A stretch of 64,000 nt of DNA from Apostichopus japonicus (GCF_037975245.1 NC_092580.1:31490001-31554000); one strand, 5' to 3'. Positions 56,401 to 63,137 are shown, counted from the first letter of the stretch. The notes: generated by a model from the sequence alone, not told the origin. Numbers and translations are program-made.

Positions 56401-59400
56401 ACTTTTCTTGCAGAAGGGTTCCCGTTCAGTTGGAGGATCATCTAGGAAAAACTCACGAAGGCGAATTCTGCGAAAGAAATGAGTAAGATCTTGACTCAGT
56501 TCCGCTTGGTCATAAGCTGGAGGAGTAGGACAGAAGTTGAGTCCTTTGGAGAGAAGCCTAAGGTCTGCACTGGTAAGAGTAGAAGAAGATAAGTTAACAA
56601 CTGCAGTTGAGGATGGTGGTGCAGACTCAGATGGAGTCTGGGGCCTTCTAAAACGGTTGCAAGCGGTACGTTTGCGTCTTTTCTGAAGGTCAGTCAATTT
56701 CTTATTTCTTCTTTCTGTGAGTTCAATGTTCTGCTGAGACAAACACAAGTTAATTTTGTTAGTGTACTGAGTCCATTCGTCATCGGTGCAGCATGACTGT
56801 AATTCAAGCTTCAGCCTCAGGATATCATCGTTGAGGCTATCTAAGGACAATTGGCAGTGTTTGGTGAGGATGTTGATGAGACGGATGGAGGTGCTGTGTA
56901 AGACTCGGTTCCACTCTCTCTGGAGTCCTGGAGAGAGTGTCCCTAGTGCTGGTTGGTGTGTAACCTGTAGACCTGAGGGAATAATGCGAGAGAGAGAGTA
57001 GAACCTGTAGTTGGAAAGATGGAAAGAATAGCGCTGGGATTTCTGCATCAATTTTCTGAGCTTCTGAAACAAAAGAAAATGGTGAGACATGGTGAAAGCA
57101 GCGGGATGAGTAAATGATAAAAATGAAATGAAAAACTGAAACACAAGAATACAAATACAAGTACAAATACAAAGTACAAAGTAGATAAGGAGGATCACCC
57201 GAAGGGATACAGTAACAGAGCAGCTGAAAAACAAAATGAAATAAAACTGTTAGCAAACTGCTTATCCACTAGAGAGCCTGTGTAATGGAATGTGTAAAAG
57301 TAAGTTGGCCTGACGTTTCGATCCTAGCAGGATCTTCTTCAGAGGCTAAATGACAAGTTACAGTAACAGAGGGGACAAAAACAAGCACAGAATACAGACA
57401 GGTTAATGAGCACGGTGAACACAATGAGATGGATGAAAGGGGATTATAAGTAGAAAGCAACAGGAGAAGAGGAGAGGAAGGAGATAAACTGTGGAGGGAC
57501 AAAGAGAGGATTAAAGGCACAGGGTAAGGAATAAACTGGAGAGGGACAAAGACAGAAAGGTGTGAAGAAAAATGGAGGGGAAGAGAGCTGTGAGAGGAAG
57601 AGTGAAAGGGGGGAGGGAGAAAGGGGAGAAGGAGTAGGGAACAGAGGAAGGTTAGTCATGTCCTTCCTGAATGTTCAGCCCATGAGGTTGAATGGTACGA
57701 AGGCGTTGCATCCAGAGCCTCTCTCTGCTGATACGTACTAGGTCAGGGCGGCTACCTAAGGATTCAATCCCCTGTAGGGACATGTCGTTAATGGTATGGT
57801 TGGGAAGGTTAAAATGTTCTCCAACTGGGGTCTCAGTCTTCATGGTGTTGACTGTGGATCTGTGACCATAGAATCGCTTCTTGAGGGTGGTTTTGGCGCT
57901 ACATTGATGACATCTTTTTCATTTGGACCAGTGATGAGGATAGCCTGCTCACCTTCATCAATCACATCAATTCTTTCCACAGCACCATCAAATTCACCTC
58001 TGATTACTCTCACCAACAGGTTAACTTTCTCGATGTGACTGTTCGCAAGGAACACGGTTCTCTCTCTACAGACTTATACACCAAGCCCACAGACACACAC
58101 CAGTATCTCCATTCTTCAAGCTGCCATCCCCGTCACTGCAAGTCTGGAATTGCCTACAGTCAAGCACTTCGTCTTCGTCGCATTTGCTCTAACAATTCCT
58201 CTTTCATTCGCCATACAGATGCTTTGGAAAAACACCTTATTGCCAGGGGCCATAGTGCCAGAAGGGTGCGTGAAGCCATTCAGAGAGTCCGCTCCCTTTC
58301 CAGATCATCTACTTTGGCAGTGAAGGACAAAAAGGGACGAGATTGCGACAACAAGCTGCCCCTCGTTGTTACTTTCCACCCTAATCTTCCTCCCCTTCAG
58401 AAAATCACCTCTAACAACCACAACATTCTCCTCACTTCAGATAGACTCCAACGAGCCGTCCCTGAAAAACCCATCATCGCCTACAGACGACCACGCAACC
58501 TACGAGACCTTCTTGTACGTGCTGCTGTTCCACCTCTAACTTCTAACCCCACACCCATTCAGCATGGTACCTTCAAATGTGATCGTACTTCGAGATGCAT
58601 CGTCTGCAGCCACCACATTGTTGAATCCAATTCCATCACCAGCCACAGCATGCAACTCACACACAAGACTAAGGGTCACATCACTTGCACTACCACCAAT
58701 GTCATCTATCTGATCTCTTGTAGAGTTTGCGGCATCCAGTATGTTGGCGAAACCAAAACCACCCTCAAGAAGCGATTCTATGGTCACAGATCCACAGTCA
58801 ACACCATGAAGACTGAGACCCCAGTTGGAGAACATTTTAACCTTCCCAACCATACCATTAACGACATGTCCCTACAGGGGATTGAATCCTTAGGTAGCCG
58901 TCCTGACCTAGTACGTATCAGCAGAGAGAGGCTCTGGATGCAACGCCTTCGTACCATTCAACCTCATGGGCTGAACATTCAGGAAGGACATGACTAACCT
59001 TCCTCTGTTCCCTACTCCTTCTCCCCTTTCTCCCTCCCCCCTTTCACTCTTCCTCTCACAGCTCTCTTCCCCTCCATTTTTCTTCACACCTTTCTGTCTT
59101 TGTCCCTCTCCAGTTTATTCCTTACCCTGTGCCTTTAATCCTCTCTTTGTCCCTCCACAGTTTATCTCCTTCCTCTCCTCTTCTCCTGTTGCTTTCTACT
59201 TATAATCCCCTTTCATCCATCTCATTGTGTTCACCGTGCTCATTAACCTGTCTGTATTCTGTGCTTGTTTTTGTCCCCTCTGTTACTGTAACTTGTCATT
59301 TAGCCTCTGAAGAAGATCCTGCTAGGATCGAAACGTCAGGCCAACTTACTTTTACACATAATTAAAAAGTGACTAGAAGATAAGCAATGAGAACCTGATT

Positions 59401-62400
59401 GTGGGATTAAATCTAACATTATTATTATTTTAGATTTTACAGTCTTGTACAGGGCCAAGGCCCTTTCACACGACTTTTACAACTTAACCCTGGTCATTGG
59501 TAACTTGCCACACCTACACACCAAAGTGTGCACATTTCAATCAATCTCTCCTGGGGCACCACAGTGCACCACAACAGCGTGTCCCCGGGGGACTTCCCAT
59601 AGGGTGCAGCCACAAACCGGCGCACGCAACTATATTTACAAGTTACCTCGCAAGTCCCCATTTATACACCTGGGATATAATAAAATATGACAAAAAGAAA
59701 ACATAAATACATATAATAAAACAGAAGCTTCGCGAAGCTGCCCGGACGAGTTATGTTAACCTTACGTTGATTTCGTGTTAATGTTGTAAGAAATTGGTAT
59801 CACCAGGAAGTTGAAACAACGTACGTTGCCCGTTTTAACCATCACGTAAGTTAGCCTTCGCGTAGCCTCCAGGGTGGCGGAAAAGAGTTGGACTGGCTAA
59901 GGGGGTGGGGGGAGAGGGGGAGTGGCACAAATATCGAGTGGCAATGGGATGATTCTGATTTGAAGGTGCAAGCCACACATTTCCGTTCAGATTCTCTGCG
60001 CATAAATTCCAGTTGTTGAATGTTTTTCAAGAACAGGACACATTATATTGTTATTTTCAATATCACCGACTGATTTAGGTAGAGGCTATAAATTAGGTCT
60101 ATAATTAGCTCTAAACACAAGGTTTTGTTTTAAATACTCTTGATTCTTTATGTGAGGTTGAAAATGAGGGTTTAGCAGAGGTCTAATTCTTCCACAGTGG
60201 AATGCATAAAACCCCTTAACTGAACCCCATGCCCCCTCCTAACGACGGCAGAGGCCTCTAGTCTAGCTTATAGAAGTAAACTGATATCACTAATCTATAG
60301 ATTAGTGATATTACTAGTCCATGTATATATTTTGTTATTTTTCTTGCTCCTATGATATTTTCATTTACAGATGCTGCCATTTTTTCAGCTTTCGATGGTC
60401 GATGTTCTCGCAGCTATGGGTATCATTCTTTCATGTTCATTGTACATATCGGACGTTAATGACACCATAAATGTCTGCAACATAACCACCACGTTTGCCA
60501 CGGTAAGATCATTTTGGAGTAAAATTTCGAACAAAATATAACAATACAGAAACATAAATTGGTATCTTCGTGGGATTGAGATCGGTGCCACAGAACGACG
60601 GGCGGGGTTTGGGGGAGGGGGGGGGGGGTGAGGGAGGAGTGGACGGGATGGACATGGACTTTGTTTTCATGCGTGCGTATGGCAAGCCGTTTTACTTTTT
60701 ATTCGATAGTTGATGATATCAACAATTATTTGATGATATCAGCAATTAATTGGGTGATATCAATAAATAATTGCTGATATCAGGAAATAATTGTTGATAT
60801 CATCAAAATCGAATAAAAAGTAAAACGGCTTGCCATCTGGGTTTTGCAATTTCTACACCACGAACGCTGGCTTGATTCCTTCTCCATGTAAAACGTGTGT
60901 TGGATTTCCTGGGATGTGATTGGTCGTCTGCTTGTATGACGTCAGATCATTTTGCTTGCCATCCTTTCTGTATTTCTTTGTATCTATCTGTTTACCGAAT
61001 TTGCTCTTGTAAAGATGTTACATTAATTACATTCTGAGAGGTTACATGTCCCTGCAATTTTATGATTATGGAGCTCCAAGTAATCCCACGGATGATTGGT
61101 GTTGTCGGAATCTGGAAATTTCAATTTGCTCACTCTGTCGAACTGAGAACGTTCTTCATCAAACAATGATTTATATTTGTTTTCTTTCCTTTCATCTCAG
61201 AAGTTTAGTTTCGAATGTTTATGAAGTCGATGACTAATCTGTACATTGTATAGTTTGTGAAATGGCATTTGTCAAAACATTGCTGTACACCACATAATTT
61301 GTATCGGCCATTTTTAACCTTCACAACAATATAACAATACAGGTAGGAACATGTCAAATATATTAGGTAATATTTTCAAAAATATGCCATTATACAAACA
61401 AATAGGTAACAGTATATACATTGTGATGAATATGTAAAATATGGTTTTCTTTATTCCAGGCCTTTTACATGGTATCATTTGCACTAACCATCACGTTTGC
61501 TTTAGAAAGTCTGAGGCAACTCAAGGTGAGCACAATAATTATCTATATTGTGATGATGTCAAAGGCCTTGCTAATACATATCTTCGCATTACAACTGCAT
61601 TCTATTTACCTTTCTCCTTGCTATCTGCTAGTAAGCGATAATAATCACGTTCTAGGATTTTACACTATATCATCTTTTATATCTACCAGTTTAAACTTTC
61701 TAGGATATAAGGTCAACATGGATAACTTGACTACATTTTCTTTTATGGGGGAGGGGCCTGGGAGGGGCCGGGGAGGGGGATGATAACAAAAACGGTACCC
61801 TCGCAGTTGCATTACACGATATTAAGCAAAGTGAAATCTCCCATCCCCCCCCAAAAAAAAAAATTAAGTTAATTTTATTACCAATGATATTATCGTTTCG
61901 TATCACCAAAGGGAGATATAATTATTACGATAATGTAATAGGCCAGATTATTATGATATATTTCCTATCGAATAACACCAAACTATTCATCAAAATCGAT
62001 TCAAACATATGTTGTTTTCTTTATTTGAAAGGGGTATCATGAAATGATCCTATAGAACATCACTTTGATGCACGTCGAACGGTTTAATTAATATTTCCTT
62101 TGTTTTCATTTATTAGGGCAATGATCAAATGGATCGTTTGATGTCAATAGCCTACGCTGTTTCTTGGGCTGTTATTTTGCCCTACTTTGCGGTTGCATTC
62201 TTAACTGATCAGTGGAACACATTAAGTAATGGAGAGGAATGCACCAAGCACAATTACCAGTAAGTTTGTTGACAAATAATCTTGTTACCTCTTGAAATTG
62301 TTACGTAAGCAAGTGTAACAGCACATGCGCAGTAGCCTGAAAAGGTATGCAATGTTATGTAGTCTGCACGATGAACAATTTCAAGACATACGCTTTTGGT

Positions 62401-62416
62401 AGTGCATTATAACACA

Positions 62417-62456
<40 letters not shown>

Positions 62457-63132
62457 TGTCAGCTTATTTGCGTATGTGTATTTTTAGCCTCGAGCATTGA
62501 TATGTCAACGTGGGATTAATATGCAAATTATTAGAGAAATTTACCTACAGTTTTTAGCTAAAAGCAACACATTCACATATGTATACGAAACGAGATGTGC
62601 GGGATATATATATATATATATATTAGAGATTAATAAAGGGAGCGATGAAGTTACAAAGTTTATGACCTCAACAAATGTACGGATGTCTTCGTCGTATTGC
62701 ATTGACGGTGCAAACATTAATGTATATTACTCCTTATCACTTTTAATCGCTCATGATTGTACGTTCTCACGCGATGTACAACCTCTAGAGTATAAAATTG
62801 CAATTGGGCGCGAAAACGTAAAAGTTGTCGATGTACTTTTTTCTCTAATATCTAAACTAAACCATCATTCATCAAAGGAATATTTTAGAGGACTTCATAT
62901 TGTTTTTCGTTCGTTGGTAGTCATTATAAGCTACCGTTTATTATTGCAGGGTATATCCTTCCTTTGAATGCAAAGTTTTTAAGGATACGTCTCTATAATA
63001 TTTAATGTACGTTTGTTTTAATATATATGTCTTTATATGTGTATATATGCATAGTTGTAAAAATTGTCCTTATCTTGACTTGCATTTTTCAGGTGTCTCG
63101 TCATTATGCATCACATTGATGACAAATGCATG
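41375..63132 (+). CDS. TMEM116-like: TMEM116-like seven-transmembrane protein, partial (six exons in window)
   Basis: Six exons with consistent phases encode helices 1 to 4 and the following extracellular loop of a multi-pass membrane protein. Order: MATLSVLGAGSTFTAMVW (helix 1), PEMLPFFQLSMVDVLAAMGI (helix 2, family pattern PEV.PLF.LS..D), AFYMVSFALTITFALESL (helix 3), SIAYAVSWAVILPYFAVAF (helix 4), then NGEECTKHNYQCLVIMHHI. The spacing and the last segment resemble human TMEM116, a poorly characterised GPCR-like protein. The remaining helices must lie past 64000. An upstream exon with the true start is possible, because the frame of the first exon is open before its ATG (41387). Its second intron is enlarged by transposons. 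The function is not known. Confidence 0.75.
41885..42101 (-). mobile_element. hAT-like element fragment
   Basis: A GC-rich block ending CTGGCGACGCCACTG, which in complement (CAGTGGCGTCGCCAG) resembles the terminal repeat of hAT-type elements. No opposite end was found, so it is a fragment. Confidence 0.45.
42250..44903. mobile_element. hAT-type element C, outer member of a nest
   Basis: Ends CAGTGGCGGAGAAAC and (complement) CAGTGGCGGAGATTT. The 8-bp duplication CTATTAAG lies at 42242-42249 and 44904-44911. No transposase frame. The right arm (about 44725-44840) has a diverged copy of the module (GGTGGCGCTCCACTTAGATAG) that also occurs in elements A and B, linking the families. Element B is inserted inside it. 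It lies in the intron after TMEM116-like exon 1. Confidence 0.85.
43276..44707 (-). mobile_element. Non-autonomous DNA transposon copy B, nested in element C
   Basis: Same family as 6217-7448 in opposite orientation. Ends are CAGGCGCGGTTCCAGG and (complement) CAGGGGCGTATGCAGG. The 5-bp duplication GTTAA lies at 43271-43275 and 44708-44712. It has a purine tract at 43325-43450, the complement of copy A's pyrimidine tract, and the shared module at about 43940-44050 and 44565-44675. A segment with GACGCGTCCCCACCAAC (43585-43660) has no counterpart in A and may be a further insertion. Confidence 0.83.
44912..46423 (+). other. Rest of TMEM116-like intron 1
   Basis: 1.5 kb AT-rich sequence with a G homopolymer near 45222-45232. 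No gene or repeat family was recognised. Confidence 0.6.
46424..46487 (+). CDS. TMEM116-like exon 2 (helix 1 end)
   Basis: A 64-nt exon, 1 + 63 nt, between TTCCTTAG and GTAAGC: VLGAGSTFTAMVWRDQVTKP then E. S(V/I)LG.GS is the helix 1 signature of TMEM116 and related GPCR-like proteins. The donor is phase 0. Confidence 0.75.
47158..47185. repeat. Perfect 12-bp stem-loop
   Basis: CAGGGAGTTGTT, loop ATGG, AACAACTCCCTG. It probably belongs to a dispersed element, since GCTGCAT.TAGC fragments recur nearby. It is not positioned as a terminator. Confidence 0.7.
47328..47380 (+). pseudogene. Decayed duplicate of TMEM116-like exon 3
   Basis: Positions 47328-47373 match 60384-60429 at 38 of 46 bases, in the same orientation and reading QLSTVDILVVVGIVLF against QLSMVDVLAAMGIILS. 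A TAG stop follows at 47378-47380. Flanking sequence upstream (AGAAGATAA... and AAAATATGACAAAAAG) also resembles the sequence before the real exon (59374-59404 and 59685-59700), so a whole segment was duplicated. Confidence 0.7.
47458..47471. repeat. Left target-site duplication of the Penelope array
   Basis: TAATTAAAAAGTGA, identical to 59359-59372 on the other side of the array. Confidence 0.9.
47551..47590 (-). ncRNA. Hammerhead-like ribozyme motif lacking stem III, unit 1
   Basis: Minus strand: a GCCT/AGGC helix enclosing CTGAAGA, a hairpin GATCC-TGCTA-GGATC, then GAAAC and GTC. CUGANGA...GAAA...UC is the hammerhead core, and nothing between GAAA and GUC can form stem III. Published work describes small hammerhead variants without stem III in Penelope-like elements that cleave as dimers. 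Confidence 0.78.
47896..50586 (-). CDS. Penelope-like RT/GIY-YIG protein, unit 1
   Basis: 896 codons from ATG (50586) to TAA (47896). The frame stays open upstream to a TTG near 50730, but ATG with MSHHFLLFQKLRKL is the first proper start. RT blocks in order: IIIKPADKGSAVV, YLLPKIHKPGNPGRPIIS, FDVTSLYTNIPH (catalytic D), GTAMGTRMAPSYACLFM, and WRYIDDIFFIW (catalytic DD, about residue 530), then VNFLDVTV and TDLYTKPTDTHQYLH, typical of Penelope elements. A C..C/HH cluster (CDRTSRCIVCSHH) precedes the endonuclease signature VIYLISCRVCGIQYVGET near residues 797-815, the GIY-YIG domain. All catalytic motifs look intact. It would copy element RNA at nicked DNA in the nucleus. Confidence 0.95.
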   Translation of the reverse strand: MSHHFLLFQKLRKLMQKSQRYSFHLSNYRFYSLSRIIPSGLQVTHQPALGTLSPGLQREWNRVLHSTSIRLINILTKHCQLSLDSLNDDILRLKLELQSCCTDDEWTQYTNKINLCLSQQNIELTERRNKKMTDLQKRRKRTACNRFRRPQTPSESAPPSSTAVVNLSSSTLTSADLRLLSKGLNFCPTPPAYDQAELSQDLTHFFRRIRLREFFLDDPPTEREPFCKKSSWMPPKNRVPVLEAYTQVVSSETNQSNSPFRRTHDNLPRDERTALSSLMSRSDIIIKPADKGSAVVIQDRQDYIKEAMRHLSNSDIYTLLDSDPTDIFSQQIKQTITDMYQRNQISKKAVSFLSPTDCKAARFYLLPKIHKPGNPGRPIISGNGSPTEKISLFVDHFIKPLVPQINSYIHDTPDFLRKLEDIKNQIPSTAIIGTFDVTSLYTNIPHAEGIAATCAALSKKVHPCPPISDIKALMQQVLTKNNFTFMDKHYLQRHGTAMGTRMAPSYACLFMSSLEERMLSTAPCRPLIWWRYIDDIFFIWTSDEDSLLTFINHINSFHSTIKFTSDYSHQQVNFLDVTVRKEHGSLSTDLYTKPTDTHQYLHSSSCHPRHCKSGIAYSQALRLRRICSNNSSFIRHTDALEKHLIARGHSARRVREAIQRVRSLSRSSTLAVKDKKGRDCDNKLPLVVTFHPNLPPLQKITSNNHNILLTSDRLQRAVPEKPIIAYRRPRNLRDLLVRAAVPPLTSNPTPIQHGTFKCDRTSRCIVCSHHIVESNSITSHSMQLTHKTKGHITCTTTNVIYLISCRVCGIQYVGETKTTLKKRFYGHRSTVNTMKTETPVGEHFNLPNHTINDMSLQGIESLGSRPDLVRISRERLWMQRLRTIQPHGLNIQEGHD
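50803..50842 (-). ncRNA. Hammerhead-like motif, unit 2
   Basis: Identical by eye to the motif at 47551-47590, shifted by 3,252 bp. In element sense it lies downstream of the unit 2 stop and upstream of the unit 1 ORF, so a read-through transcript would carry two copies. Confidence 0.78.
51148..53838 (-). CDS. Penelope-like RT/GIY-YIG protein, unit 2
   Basis: Protein identical to unit 1 over its whole length. The differences seen by eye are outside the ORF (for example in the 3' UTR near 50965). Same domains, same ATG (53838) and stop (51148). Confidence 0.95.
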   Translation of the reverse strand: MSHHFLLFQKLRKLMQKSQRYSFHLSNYRFYSLSRIIPSGLQVTHQPALGTLSPGLQREWNRVLHSTSIRLINILTKHCQLSLDSLNDDILRLKLELQSCCTDDEWTQYTNKINLCLSQQNIELTERRNKKMTDLQKRRKRTACNRFRRPQTPSESAPPSSTAVVNLSSSTLTSADLRLLSKGLNFCPTPPAYDQAELSQDLTHFFRRIRLREFFLDDPPTEREPFCKKSSWMPPKNRVPVLEAYTQVVSSETNQSNSPFRRTHDNLPRDERTALSSLMSRSDIIIKPADKGSAVVIQDRQDYIKEAMRHLSNSDIYTLLDSDPTDIFSQQIKQTITDMYQRNQISKKAVSFLSPTDCKAARFYLLPKIHKPGNPGRPIISGNGSPTEKISLFVDHFIKPLVPQINSYIHDTPDFLRKLEDIKNQIPSTAIIGTFDVTSLYTNIPHAEGIAATCAALSKKVHPCPPISDIKALMQQVLTKNNFTFMDKHYLQRHGTAMGTRMAPSYACLFMSSLEERMLSTAPCRPLIWWRYIDDIFFIWTSDEDSLLTFINHINSFHSTIKFTSDYSHQQVNFLDVTVRKEHGSLSTDLYTKPTDTHQYLHSSSCHPRHCKSGIAYSQALRLRRICSNNSSFIRHTDALEKHLIARGHSARRVREAIQRVRSLSRSSTLAVKDKKGRDCDNKLPLVVTFHPNLPPLQKITSNNHNILLTSDRLQRAVPEKPIIAYRRPRNLRDLLVRAAVPPLTSNPTPIQHGTFKCDRTSRCIVCSHHIVESNSITSHSMQLTHKTKGHITCTTTNVIYLISCRVCGIQYVGETKTTLKKRFYGHRSTVNTMKTETPVGEHFNLPNHTINDMSLQGIESLGSRPDLVRISRERLWMQRLRTIQPHGLNIQEGHD
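54055..54094 (-). ncRNA. Hammerhead-like motif, unit 3
   Basis: Same motif, second 3,252-bp step. Core CTGAAGA, GATCC/GGATC stem and GAAACGTC unchanged. Confidence 0.78.
54400..57090 (-). CDS. Penelope-like RT/GIY-YIG protein, unit 3
   Basis: 896 codons, intact. Two residues differ from units 1 and 2: M to L in the N-terminal basic region (RNKKLTDLQ, codon change near 56697), and K to I in VLTINNFTFMDKHY just before the RT GTAMGTRMA block (near 55650). The second lies in a conserved region and could affect activity. Catalytic motifs are unchanged. Confidence 0.95.
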   Translation of the reverse strand: MSHHFLLFQKLRKLMQKSQRYSFHLSNYRFYSLSRIIPSGLQVTHQPALGTLSPGLQREWNRVLHSTSIRLINILTKHCQLSLDSLNDDILRLKLELQSCCTDDEWTQYTNKINLCLSQQNIELTERRNKKLTDLQKRRKRTACNRFRRPQTPSESAPPSSTAVVNLSSSTLTSADLRLLSKGLNFCPTPPAYDQAELSQDLTHFFRRIRLREFFLDDPPTEREPFCKKSSWMPPKNRVPVLEAYTQVVSSETNQSNSPFRRTHDNLPRDERTALSSLMSRSDIIIKPADKGSAVVIQDRQDYIKEAMRHLSNSDIYTLLDSDPTDIFSQQIKQTITDMYQRNQISKKAVSFLSPTDCKAARFYLLPKIHKPGNPGRPIISGNGSPTEKISLFVDHFIKPLVPQINSYIHDTPDFLRKLEDIKNQIPSTAIIGTFDVTSLYTNIPHAEGIAATCAALSKKVHPCPPISDIKALMQQVLTINNFTFMDKHYLQRHGTAMGTRMAPSYACLFMSSLEERMLSTAPCRPLIWWRYIDDIFFIWTSDEDSLLTFINHINSFHSTIKFTSDYSHQQVNFLDVTVRKEHGSLSTDLYTKPTDTHQYLHSSSCHPRHCKSGIAYSQALRLRRICSNNSSFIRHTDALEKHLIARGHSARRVREAIQRVRSLSRSSTLAVKDKKGRDCDNKLPLVVTFHPNLPPLQKITSNNHNILLTSDRLQRAVPEKPIIAYRRPRNLRDLLVRAAVPPLTSNPTPIQHGTFKCDRTSRCIVCSHHIVESNSITSHSMQLTHKTKGHITCTTTNVIYLISCRVCGIQYVGETKTTLKKRFYGHRSTVNTMKTETPVGEHFNLPNHTINDMSLQGIESLGSRPDLVRISRERLWMQRLRTIQPHGLNIQEGHD
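57307..57346 (-). ncRNA. Hammerhead-like motif, partial unit 4
   Basis: Same motif in the truncated fourth minus unit, which otherwise keeps only its 3' UTR and the last part of the endonuclease domain. Confidence 0.78.
57652..57895 (-). pseudogene. Penelope-like ORF fragment, unit 4 (C-terminus only)
   Basis: Retains roughly the last 80 codons (from the KTTLKKRFYGHRSTV region to the stop), cut at the inversion junction. One synonymous-looking change (CAGGGCGG instead of CAGGACGG near 57747). Confidence 0.9.
57893..58997 (+). pseudogene. Penelope-like ORF fragment, inverted unit (RT end to stop)
   Basis: A plus-strand copy beginning inside RYIDDIFFIW and continuing through VNFLDVTV, the CCHH region and the GIY-YIG domain to TAA at 58995-58997. 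It lacks the first half of the RT, so it is not functional alone. The endonuclease part is intact. Confidence 0.92.
59303..59342 (+). ncRNA. Hammerhead-like motif, inverted unit
   Basis: Plus-strand copy of the same motif. The unit ends only 16 bp later at the right target duplication, so about 60 bp of 3' tail present in the other units is missing. Confidence 0.78.
59359..59372. repeat. Right target-site duplication of the Penelope array
   Basis: TAATTAAAAAGTGA, matching 47458-47471. Confidence 0.9.
59404..59682 (-). mobile_element. SINE-like element, minus strand
   Basis: About 280 bp lying between two pieces of sequence that are contiguous in the duplicated segment at 47244-47310, so it is an insertion. 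On the minus strand it ends in TAATAATAATGTTAGATTTA, a simple-repeat tail as in many invertebrate SINEs. tRNA-type boxes were not clear. Boundaries are approximate. Confidence 0.5.
59690..60370 (+). other. End of TMEM116-like intron 2
   Basis: No gene. It contains a perfect 28-bp palindrome (60284-60311, arm ATATCACTAATCTA). Otherwise unremarkable. Confidence 0.6.
60371..60502 (+). CDS. TMEM116-like exon 3 (helix 2)
   Basis: A 132-nt exon, phase 0 to 0, between TTTACAG and GTAAGA: MLPFFQLSMVDVLAAMGIIL, then SCSLYISDVNDTINVCNITT, then TFAT. PE|MLPFFQLSMVD fits the PEV.PLF.LS..D motif of TMEM116 helix 2. The cysteine (VCN) sits where TMEM116 proteins have C before helix 3. Confidence 0.8.
60679..60836. 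mobile_element. Foldback MITE, 158 bp
   Basis: Left arm ATGGCAAGCCGTTTTACTTT and following TTTATTCGAT is repeated in complement at the right end, and the interior is also self-complementary. GATATC occurs five times. The whole unit can fold into one long hairpin. No target duplication beyond the ends was identified. Confidence 0.82.
61460..61525 (+). CDS. TMEM116-like exon 4 (helix 3)
   Basis: A 66-nt exon, phase 0 to 0: AFYMVSFALTITFALESLRQ then LK. It resembles IFY.SSFLYT..Y.W.L...L of TMEM116 helix 3. Acceptor TATTCCAG, donor GTGAGC. Confidence 0.8.
62117..62259 (+). CDS. TMEM116-like exon 5 (helix 4)
   Basis: A 143-nt exon: GNDQMDRLMSIAYAVSWAVI, then LPYFAVAFLTDQWNTLSNGE, then ECTKHNY. 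Helix 4 is followed by an extracellular loop with a cysteine that matches the position in TMEM116 (EC......C). Donor GTAAGT at 62260. Confidence 0.8.
62417..62456. repeat. (AT)n microsatellite
   Basis: About 19 AT dinucleotides, uninterrupted; a shorter run lies at about 62605-62623. Confidence 0.9.
63093..63132 (+). CDS. TMEM116-like exon 6 (extracellular loop)
   Basis: A 40-nt exon: Q then CLVIMHHIDDKCM, donor GTAAGC at 63133. It aligns with the loop segment KCILMH of TMEM116. The donor lies inside the 8-bp target duplication of a MITE, so an identical second donor exists at 63510. If that one were used the MITE would be read into the message and reach a stop near 63301. Confidence 0.75.
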
Positions 63133-63137
63133 GTAAG

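Larger units (their letters stand above)
47472..59358 (-). mobile_element. Penelope-like element array: 3 full tandem units, 1 partial, 1 inverted partial
   Basis: One composite insertion bounded by a 14-bp direct repeat. Three units of exactly 3,252 bp repeat head to tail on the minus strand (about 47475-50726, 50727-53978, 53979-57230). A fourth minus unit is cut at about 57895 and joined to a plus-strand unit that starts inside the RT domain and runs to its 3' end. Tandem and inverted partial copies are known for Penelope-like elements, whose repeated ends are called pLTRs. Between units only a handful of bases differ. The array lies in an intron of the TMEM116-like gene, antisense to it. 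Confidence 0.92.

Noticed and set aside
62497-62967. A 156-codon open frame on the plus strand
   Set aside because: It lies in the intron between TMEM116-like exons 5 and 6, includes a TA microsatellite and shows no domain; it may be chance in AT-rich DNA.
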